In this document: positions 7,190-14,246 of the stretch, in pieces
How positions within the stretch are numbered: the stretch's first letter is position 1
How the letters are laid out: every line of letters starts with the position of its first letter
Source of the DNA: Jimgerdemannia flammicorona
Lineage: Eukaryota; Mucoromycota; Endogonomycetes; Endogonales; Endogonaceae
DNA length: 14,246 nt
Assembly (NCBI GenBank): GCA_003990745.1
Contig: RBNI01004322.1
Coordinates: 1 to 14,246 of the forward strand
Direction: 5' to 3'
The notes under the pieces: model-generated
What the model was told of the DNA's origin: nothing
Database searches by the model: none
Seen by the model: only the letters and a program-made list of their open reading frames with translations
Made by a program: the position numbers and the translations under genes

Positions 7190-8606
7190 AGCAGTCTTTT
7201 CTCTAGTAATATTCAGATTATATAATCTTTGACAATACTTTCAACACAGTTTCTGGAGAAAAACTACTAGTATCATGATAACTGATGAGTATCCCAAGGT
7301 GTGTACTGGGCAGGGTGGTCTAGGTGCTTTGACTGGTAGTATATGGGGAGGGACTCTGGCTTGGGGGGAAGTATGAGGGGCCTGCTAGCAGGAGGATATA
7401 GCAGGAGAGGGGGCAGTGCTAGAGATCAGAGAACAGGAAGGGTAAGCTTCATGGAGAAGATGAAGGGGGGGTAGCAGAGAGCTGGGCTGGAGAGTTGGCT
7501 GAGAGGGGGTAAGGTGATGACAAAGACTGCAGAGCAGTGATCTTCTAAGAGAGTTTCTCTAGAGAGCCAGGGAGGTGGGACTGGTAGTATAGGGGCTGAG
7601 AGAGTGACTACTGATGGGAGTATGACTAGTGATCAGAAAAAAAAATCTAGATGAGACTGCTGATGGTGGACTGAGCAATGGGAAAGGTGTGAGGCCTAGT
7701 GATCTAGTGGATAGTATAATGAGACTGGTGGTGGCACTATTACTCAAGAAGTCGATCTCAGAGTTTGTAGTCACCTTATACTTCCAGGGCTTGGCAGTGA
7801 TAGTGAAAATAGTCTTGGGGCTGATTGTGAAGCAGGTGGCTAGAGTGACATCTGTGAAGTCCCTGAAGGGACTGGAAGGAGTAGAGGTGGGCTTCAAGGA
7901 GGCTAGACCATTGGAGGAGGCACTGAAGATGGGGTTGATAGTTGGAGAGGTGTATGTTCCAATAGTGTGCTACCTGAGGTGGGACCCCAGGGTGGTATAA
8001 TTGCTGGTAAAGGGGGTGTCTATGGTGATAGCTGAGAAGATAAAGAGGAGGATTGTGGATATCATAGCAGAGTATGGCAAAATGGTTGATGTTGAGTTCT
8101 GAGTCTAGGAGGGGACCTCATTCAGGACTGGGGATGTTGATATTCAAATTCAGTTAGTAGGGAAGGAAGCTACTGAGAAGACTAGGGACTGGCCTTCAGT
8201 AATAGTCTGGAGAGCTTTCCTGTGCAAGGTGATGAGAGTGAAGAGGAGTAAGGAGGAGGAAGAGAACCTACTAGAGATATTGGAAGAGCTGAGTGATGCT
8301 GTAGAGAGGAGGGCTAAGGCTTGGAAGATATATGTCAAGTTGATACATTTGGAAGTAGTAAATGGAAAGAGAATTCAAGTTGATAAGGGCTAGTAGGAAA
8401 GATTCCAAAGATGCAAGAGACAGAGAGAGTTATTGATAAAGCTAGAAAACAGGGCAAAGATAGATGCTAGTGGTATCAAAATCAAAGAGAGAGCCAAGGA
8501 GAGCATCTGGGCTAGTGAGGATGGAGAGAATACAGGAAAGGGACCAGGAGGGAGAGAGAAGGTGAAGAGTAATGACTCTTATATAGATGGTACCTTTGAG
8601 ATTTAA
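7190..8606 (+). mobile_element. LINE fragment, middle copy: 5' UTR and most of ORF1, interrupted by the right copy
   Basis: The 5' portion aligns with the 5' UTRs of both other copies, for example 'gacaatactttcaacac' here and 'gacaacactttcaac' in the right copy. It continues collinearly with left ORF1 as far as 'DGTFEI' and a TAA at 8604-8606. Similarity to the left copy ends there, and within about 55 bp the 5' UTR of the right element begins. The simplest reading is that the right element inserted into this copy, with the rest of the middle copy beyond the right edge. It is the most decayed of the three, with many C-to-T and G-to-A changes, and is closest to the left copy. Confidence 0.85.
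7275..8606 (+). pseudogene. ORF1 of middle LINE copy, truncated and degenerate
   Basis: The ATG at 7275-7277 aligns with the left ORF1 start. One base is missing near 7328-7330 compared with the other copies, and a further change restores the original frame before 7629. From about 7650 the translation is collinear with left ORF1: 'LLKKSISEF', 'LKGLEGVEVGF', 'YVPIV', 'EYGKMVDVEF', 'FRTGDVDIQIQL' and 'SYIDGTFE'. In-frame stops are TAA 7998, TGA 8100, TAG 8106, TAG 8391, TAG 8394 and TAA 8604. The TAA at 7998 replaces the Gln codon and the TAG at 8106 the Trp codon seen in the left copy. The Gly-rich N-terminus is barely readable. The C-terminal quarter of ORF1 is missing. The product role is as for the left ORF1; this copy cannot make it. 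Confidence 0.8.
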
Positions 8607-8660
8607 GAGCCATCCCTATCTCCTACATTGCTTATCAGATAAGGCCCAGCTTCAATAATT
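8607..8660. other. Junction segment between middle and right LINE copies
   Basis: About 54 bp lie between the last base that aligns with left ORF1 (just past the TAA at 8604) and the first base of confident 5' UTR similarity in the right element (near 8661). It could be the true 5' end of the right element, diverged ORF1 sequence of the middle copy, or bases added at insertion. It does not convincingly match either flank. Confidence 0.5.
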
Positions 8661-8746
8661 TAACAGACCTTTCACCTGTACTATTTGGGTGACACAAGAC
8701 TTCGACAACACTTTCAACAATATCTTCAAGTATTGGTGCTTTCAAG
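8661..8746 (+). other. 5' UTR of right LINE copy
   Basis: This segment aligns with the leaders of the left and middle copies: 'tgtactatttgggtgacac' corresponds to 'ggtacaattcgcgttacac' of the left copy. 'acaacactttcaac' matches the middle copy almost exactly. No promoter motif is recognised. The left limit is approximate. Confidence 0.6.
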
Positions 8747-10632
8747 ATAGTGAGCAACATGTATTCTGGTGAGCATACTGGGCAGGGGGGCCCCAGTGTC
8801 TTTGACTGGCAACATGTGGGGGGGGGTCGGGGTGCTGGCCTTGGTATGCCAAGTGCCTCGATGAGAGGACATGGGGCTGGAGGGGGTGGCAGAGGAGGTA
8901 TAAGGCCACATGGGGGAGGGAGGATGACCTTCGCAGATAAGGTCAGGATAGGGAAGCAGGCGACTAGACTGGATGGCTGACTGGAGCTGGGGAAGGTGGC
9001 AGCTTCCTTGAGTGGCAAGGAGGCTTCTCCACTGGGGGGACAGCATAGTGGGGCTGGAGGTGTAGTGGCTGAGGCAGTGACTGTTGATGGTGGTGTGATG
9101 GGCAATCTGGAAAAAAATCCAGATGTGATGGCTGATGGGGGATCTGGACAGGGGAGCAGCGCGGGATCTGGAGACCTGGCTGATGGTGTGATGGACCTTG
9201 TGGTGGCCCCATTACTCAAGAAATCTCAATCGGAATTCACCATCATACTGTGCTTCCGTGGCTTGGCAGTGATGGTAAAGATGGTGCTGGGGCTGTTGGT
9301 GAGCAAGGTGAAGGGTGCAGCCTCAGTTAAGTTTTTGAAGAAGCTGAAGGTGGTCGAGGTGGGGTTTGAAGAGAAAGATTTACTACTAGAGACAGTAGAG
9401 AAGGGTATAGTGGTTGGAGAGATTTTAGTACCAATGGTGAGGTGTATATGCTGGGATCCCCGAGTGATTCATCTGGTGATTGCAGACTTGCCAATGGTGA
9501 AGAAGGAGGAGGTGAGGAGGCTGGTCACAGATGTGGTGAAGGAGTACAGCAAAGTGGTCAACATTGGGTTCAGGGTATGGGAGGGGACTGAGCTCAGGAC
9601 AGGAGATGTGGACATCTGGTTGAGGTTGTTTGGGATGGAGAATACTGGGAAGGCTAGGGACTGGCCAGTGGCGTTGAAGTGGGGCCCAGTGGAGTGTAAG
9701 GTTTCGAGGGTGAAGAGGTCAGAGGAAGAGGAGGAGGACCTGCTGGAGGCGCTTGAGGACTTAGCTGGAGCTGTAGAGAGGTGGCAAAGGGCTTGGAGGG
9801 CTTATGAGGCTAGGATGGTAGTGGAGGTGATTGAGGGCAAGAAGGTGTGAATGGACAAGGTGCTCTGGGAGAAGGCGAAGGGGAGACAGCTGCAGAAGGA
9901 TTTGTTGGCCAGTTTGGATAGGGGCCACAGGGCAGGGGCTATAGAGGAGGGCACTGGAGCAAGTGCTAGCATCTGGGTGGAGGTGGTGCAGCAAGGGGAG
10001 AAGACGAAGGAGAGTGGGGGATGGGGGCCGGAGGAGGCTGGAGTGGACATGGCAATGGCGTAAGATATTCTGATCCAGTATGGTGTTCCCAAGGTGGGAG
10101 AGGGGGAGTTGGAGGATGTGTCTGAGGATGGGTGGGATGGTTTGTGCAGACTGAGGAGAGGAAGGAAGGAGAGGCAGATTTGGAGCAGGCAGTAGAGGTA
10201 GTTGGAGGGGAGAAGTGGCTATTGAGGGTGCTGTGAAATGTGGTGGCCGAGGAACTGGGCAAGATCGACTTCCGGGTGATCAGTGAGGAATTCTGGGGGT
10301 GAGTGCTGCGAGGGGAGGAGGTTGTGAGGAAGTTGAGAGATGAGATGATGGCAGCTCTTCTGGAGGTAGAGAAGTATGAGGTCACTGAGGCAAGGGAGGC
10401 AATGCTCTTGGGTACAGCTAATGAGAGGGCAGCCTATCTGTGGGGGCCATGGAAGGGACTGGAGAAGTGGCAGGTGGTGTGCGAGGAGCATTTGGCATTG
10501 ATGGAGATGGTGGATGGTGAGGACTGTACAGAACTATTGGCAGTTCTGGATGAATAGCAAAATGTGGAAGATGAGATTGTGGCGGAATGGAACCTAGATC
10601 TGGCTGGAGAGGAAGTGAGCATGGAATTGTAG
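8747..10632 (+). pseudogene. ORF1 protein of right LINE copy, start codon lost, stops and one frameshift
   Basis: Alignment with the other copies puts the start at 8747, but the codon there is ATA rather than ATG. The next in-frame ATG is 8759. A Gly/His-rich N-terminus is followed by the conserved block ('APLLKKSQSEF', 'GFRVWEGTELRTGDVDIWLRL', 'CKVSRVKRSEEEEEDLLEAL') and an acidic C-terminus ('ANERAAYLW'). Stops lie at TGA 8978, TGA 9848 and TAA 10061 in the first frame. A frame change occurs around 10120-10145. In the final frame stops lie at 10234, 10300 and 10555 before the terminal TAG at 10630-10632, which matches the ORF1 end of the left copy. The first two stops fall where the left copy has Arg or a neighbouring residue, which fits CGA to TGA. 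A run of nine G occurs at 8818-8826. No zinc knuckle is seen. Probable RNA-binding role by analogy. Confidence 0.8.
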
Positions 10633-10666
10633 ATGTGGAGATATCAACATTATCAAATATTTCGCT

Positions 10667-11400
10667 ATGAATAGTACAACTAACATTTTTTCTTTGAACA
10701 TCAATGGGCTTAGAGGAACTGGGAGGTAACATATGATTTTTGGATGGCTGAAGAAACTGGAGGCAGATCTCTTCTTACTTCAAGATGTATAGTGTGAGGG
10801 GGAGGAAGATGGACTGGAATGGACAAGAGAGTGGGGTGGGGAGGCAGTTTGGCAGGGTAAAGTGGGAATCCTGGTTAGGAAGGAGAAAGGGAATATTGTG
10901 GACACTGGACATTGGGGTAGTAGATTGGTGTGGGGGATGTGGCAGAGGCCTGGATGGAACTCAATTGTGGTGGGATCTTGTTACTGCCCGGCTGAGAGAG
11001 GGACCTGAGTGGTATAGATTGGAGATCTGCGGGAATCTGGGCTCTTGGTTGAGGCTGGGGTGGATTGTCTGGGGGGTGACTTTAATATAGTACGGGAGAG
11101 TAGACTGGACCAAACTGATGGGGGATGGAGTGTGGCAGGAAGGAGTGGGGGATTGGAGGACTGGGAAGAGGTGGAAAGACTCAGCTCACTGGTGGATGCC
11201 ATGCAACTTCAGGATGGGGACCAATGTCTATATACTCACTGGGTGGGAGGACTTGGTACTAGGATTGATTGGGTTCTGACTGCTGAGTGTTGGGGCAATA
11301 CAGTTTGGGAGATGATGGAGGTCGAGTGGTGCCCTTGGTCAGACCACTGGGGTATTTGGGGTGGTGGGAGGTTTGGAGGGAGCAGAGAGGGGCCAGGACA
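10667..11400 (+). other. AP-like endonuclease domain, right ORF2
   Basis: Landmarks are 'SLNINGL', 'LFLLQDV' (Asp at 10784-10786 where Glu is usual), 'GSCYCPAE', 'GGDFNIVRE', 'YTHWVGGLGTRIDWVL' and 'WSDHWG'. The His lost from the left copy is intact here. Four stops (10727, 10790, 11006, 11015) interrupt the first half. The second half is fully open, so the metal-binding C-terminal half is better preserved. Confidence 0.87.
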
Positions 11401-12088
11401 TTGGCAGCTAAACTCTTTGCTGCTGGATGAGATGGACCTGTGGAATGTGTGGGTGGTAGGGGTATGATCCAAGGTTAATGATTGGAGGCAAGCAGAGATG
11501 AGGATTGGAGATAGGTGGCATAGACTGAAATCCAAAGCTCAAAGATACTGGGGGGAGGTGGGGAGGGAGCGGGGTGCTCAGCAGAGGAGACAAGTCTGAT
11601 GGGCATCTAGGAGACTTGAAAGGCTACTTCTGAATTGGGCTGGATTACTGGAGGAGGAGAAGGTATTGGATTGGAAGGCTAAGTGGGCTAGGCTAGAAGT
11701 GGTAGAACTGCAGGATTTGTTGAGGAAGGAGGAAGCAGTGCAGACTCAGGCTATGGCAGCCAGGCTATGGTGGCAGGGATTGGAAGAAGGAGAAAGACCC
11801 ACAAGATTTTTGTCCCATCTCCTCCATGCTAGGGGAGCAAGACACTGGTGGGAAGGAGTTCTTAATGATGAGGAAGAGATGGTATTAGGTGTGCAGGAGA
11901 TCCTTGGCCAGTTGAGCACTCATTGGAGTAACCTCTGGAGTGAAGAGGAAGGAGGAGAGGTGGAGCAGGACATAGAGCGGCATCTGGAAGAGTGGCACCC
12001 AAATCCTGCAGCAGGGTTGGGGGAGCTTGGTCAACTGGTTTTGAGAGAGGAGATCCTTTGAGTTCTGGTGTCAACAATCCTGAGAACT

Positions 12089-13000
12089 ATGCCTGGGGAG
12101 GATTGTTTGCCTTGGGACTTTTGGAAACGTATGGCATCCATAAAGGAGGTTCTGGAGGAGATGTTGCTGATGTGTGATGCAGTCATCAGTACTGGGGAAT
12201 GGATTGGAGGGCAGCAGTTGGGGCTGGTATCACTGCTGTACAAGGACAAAGGGTATAAGGAGGACTGGAAGAATTGGAGGCCAATTATGCTGCTGGATAT
12301 GGACCACAAGCTGGTCATCAAAATTCTGGTGGCGAGGTTACAGGGTGTGGCCCAACAGGTGCTAGGGAAGGAGCAGCAAGGCTTTGTTGGGGGCCGACTG
12401 ATCCAAGATGGCATGGCATGGGTTCACAGGGTTATTGAAGATACTAGGGCTGTAGGGGTGAATGGCCACTTGGTCTTCCTGGACCAGGAGAAGGCCTATG
12501 ATAGGGTTCAGAGAGTGTGGCTAGAGAAAGTACTGGAGCGCATTGGAGTACTAGTGGGCATGTGTCAGTCACTTATTGGATTACTGGAAGGGAGTAGGGC
12601 TGCGATTCTGGCTAATGGACACAGGGGGGCCTCTTTCTCCTTGGGGAGGGGGGTGCTACAGAGGGATCCATTGTCACCCATTCTTTACACCTTTGCCTTG
12701 GAGCCGTTGTTGGATCAGATCCGGTGTATAGTTGGTGGATTGAATATCTTGGGTATCAATTGGAAGGTGGGGGCCTTTGCAGATGATATGGTGGTTGGAT
12801 TGGGTTCGGTGGTAGATATGGCTAGACTCAAGGAGATAGTTGAGTGGTATGAGAGGTATTCTGGAGCAAAACTCAACTGGCACAAGTGTGAGACAATAGT
12901 CCTTGGAGAAGGAGTCATAGGGGGGGACATCATTGGAACAATTGTCCCAGCTGGAGGAGTGGTATGATACTTGGGTATCTATTTCTCGGTGTATGGCTCT
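12089..13000 (+). other. Reverse transcriptase domain, right ORF2
   Basis: The blocks are 'NWRPIMLLDMD', 'QQGFVGGRLIQDG', motif A 'FLDQEKAYD' with Asp at 12482-12484, motif B 'LQRDPLSPILY', and motif C 'AFADDMVV' with the Asp pair at 12782-12787. 'KLNWHKCE' and 'YLGI' follow. Motif B differs from the left copy's SQGDP: Ser is Leu (CTA at 12656) and the conserved Gly is Arg (AGG at 12662). A TGA at 12965 replaces an Arg codon of the left copy just before YLGI. The core is otherwise open from 12068. Confidence 0.92.
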
Positions 13001-13780
13001 TTACTTCCCAAGGAGTGGTGGGAGTGCAAGCTGGTAGAATGGGGGAAAGTACTGACAAGTTGGGGTGGTAGACAGATGTCACTAGCGGGGAGGGTAACTG
13101 TTCTGAATGTGTATTTGATGCCGAAGCTTTGGTATCTGAGCTACCATTTGGACTTCCCTAAGTGGGTAGTTAAAAGGCTTCTCAAGATGACCTGCTCTTG
13201 GCTCTGGGCTGGATGCCGGAGTCAGATTGGTTGGGAGGTACTCGCACTTCCTGTAGATCACAGAGGACTTGGCCTGGTGGACTTTTCCAAGAGGCTACTC
13301 TGCTTGAGGGCATGGTGGATGAAGAGGGCCAGTGAGTTGAGAGGAGGAGAATGGGTGCCCCTTATGCAGCATTTGTAGGAGGTGAGGGTGTCGCCATGGG
13401 GTGGCTCAGAGGATCTACTGTCCTTGGTGGCCTTGGATGGTAGCTGGAGGATGTGGTACAAAGGATTCTGGTGGGGAGATGAGGACTGGGGTCCAGAGAT
13501 GTGGAGGTGGGACCGGCTCTTGTTGGGTGGGAATCTGGTCAAGGATTTCTGATTAGAGGAGGGCATGGAGTGCCTTAGGGGTCTGGGACAGGACCTTTGG
13601 CCAGAGACCTGGCAAGGGGCTGGAATCAGGGAGGGATGGGACTGGGCAGGCGTCTGGTCTTGGATCAAAGTGGTGTCAAGGTAGCTCCCACCAAAACTCT
13701 GGGTAGCATGGTGGAGGCTATTGAGGCGGAATGTGATGCTAAACTTTAGGGCTGGCCATCTGGTGGATGGCGGGGTTTTT

Positions 13781-13855
13781 GATTGTGAGGAGTGTCATAA
13801 CATAGGGCAGGAGGGCGGGGTGGTGCAGACTCCTGAACATTGGCTGGGGGAGTAC
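13781..13855 (+). other. C-terminal CCHC zinc site of right ORF2, last ligand lost
   Basis: The ligands are Cys at 13784-13786, Cys at 13793-13795 and His at 13838-13840. The fourth position is Tyr (TAC at 13853-13855) where the left copy has Cys. The inferred ancestral spacing is C-x2-C-x14-H-x4-C, and a second His directly follows the second Cys. The site lies about 250 residues after the RT core, as in many LINE ORF2 proteins. Confidence 0.72.
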
Positions 13856-14246
13856 GAGAGTATGGAGAATTTTTGGAAGGTAATTGGGGAGAGATTGGGA
13901 GTGCTAGCGCCTGACCCTGAGGTGGGTGGGCAGTGGGTGGCACTATAGTCAAGGCTGGTGGGGGGGGTGGGAAATAAGTGGCTGACGGTTGGTTGGGCCG
14001 TTGCAATATGGGTGGGACTCGCAGAACACTGGCAGAGCGTCTTTGAGGAGGGCCCTTGGAGGTCTGTGAACCTGAGGGTAGTAAGGTGGGAGGAGCTGAT
14101 GCTTGAGCTCTTCAAGGCATGGTGGATTGGATGGGGCCCCAAGGGGGGGAGACATATGGGACTAGTAAGGAGAATTGTAGAGAAGAGTGGGGGTAGAGTT
14201 GTGGTAAAGGTGGACGGGGTGGTATTTGTAGGAACTCGAGAGGGGG

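Larger units (their letters stand above)
8661..14246 (+). mobile_element. Non-LTR (LINE-type) retrotransposon, right copy, 3' end outside window
   Basis: The order is the same as in the left copy: 5' UTR, ORF1, a 34-nt gap, then ORF2 with endonuclease, RT and zinc site. At protein level it is clearly homologous to the left copy but well diverged, roughly two thirds identical by eye in the RT, and it shares fewer residues with the middle copy than the left one does. It is therefore likely a second subfamily. It begins inside or just after the truncated middle copy. The 3' UTR, tail and any target-site duplication lie beyond the right edge. ORF1 has one frame change and several stops, and ORF2 has twelve stops, so it is inactive. 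Confidence 0.93.
10667..14246 (+). pseudogene. ORF2 polyprotein of right LINE copy (endonuclease-RT), 12 in-frame stops, 3' partial
   Basis: The frame starts at ATG 10667 ('MNSTTNIFSL', as in the left copy) and stays open in one register for about 1,193 codons, apart from nonsense codons. These are TAA 10727, TAG 10790, TGA 11006, TAG 11015, TGA 11465, TGA 11597, TGA 12059, TGA 12965, TAG 13376, TGA 13550, TAG 13682 and TAG 13946. No shifting indel is found. Domains in order are endonuclease, linker, RT, post-RT region and CCHC site. At several stops the left copy keeps a Trp or Arg codon (11015 and 13682 Trp, 10790 and 12965 Arg). The start lies 34 nt after the ORF1 stop and in a different frame. 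The C-terminus is beyond the right edge. Confidence 0.9.

Noticed and set aside
1..14246. Reassigned stop codons (TGA or TAG read as Trp or other residues) as an explanation of the many in-frame stops
   Set aside because: All three stop codons occur, they replace Trp, Arg and Gln codons, and they sit at mostly different sites in the different copies. They also accompany loss of catalytic and zinc residues. Decay by C-to-T change explains all of this without a new code.
1..14246. One large recent palindromic duplication of left and right elements
   Set aside because: The left and right copies are only about two thirds identical in protein sequence and belong to different subfamilies, so they are separate insertions rather than arms of a single inverted duplication.

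Overview
The window is repeat-derived eukaryotic DNA. It is filled by three decayed copies of one family of non-LTR (LINE-type) retrotransposon around an AT-rich spacer, and I see no intact host gene. Nearly all substitutions that break the reading frames fall at CpA/TpG and CpG sites, with very few insertions or deletions. That pattern resembles repeat-induced point mutation (RIP), so a filamentous fungus is the most likely host. This is inference: no host gene is present to confirm it, and DNA-methylation decay in another eukaryote is possible.

Layout. (1) Positions 1-5756, minus strand: a nearly complete LINE whose 3' end runs off the left edge. It has a 5' UTR, ORF1 (5668 to 3642) and ORF2 (3610 to 1) with an AP-type endonuclease, a reverse transcriptase and a CCHC zinc site. 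(2) 5757-7189: an AT-rich spacer with a ~14-bp minisatellite beside the left element's 5' end, a 60-bp tandem duplication and an A31 tract. (3) 7190-8606, plus strand: the 5' end and most of ORF1 of a second copy, the most heavily mutated one, which stops abruptly. (4) 8661-14246, plus strand: a third, nearly complete copy whose 5' UTR starts just after that break, apparently inserted into the second copy. Its ORF2 runs off the right edge.

The left element faces away from the other two, so 5' ends face each other across the spacer. In the aligned ORF1 stretches the left and middle copies are closer to each other than either is to the right one, suggesting two subfamilies. In an active LINE, ORF1p would bind the element RNA and ORF2p would nick the target and reverse-transcribe the RNA in place. 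Here every copy is dead. ORF2 carries 14 (left) and 12 (right) in-frame stops, yet each stays in one uninterrupted frame for about 3.6 kb. Several catalytic or zinc-binding residues are also lost.

All assignments rest on reading translations and aligning the three copies to each other by eye. No database search was run.
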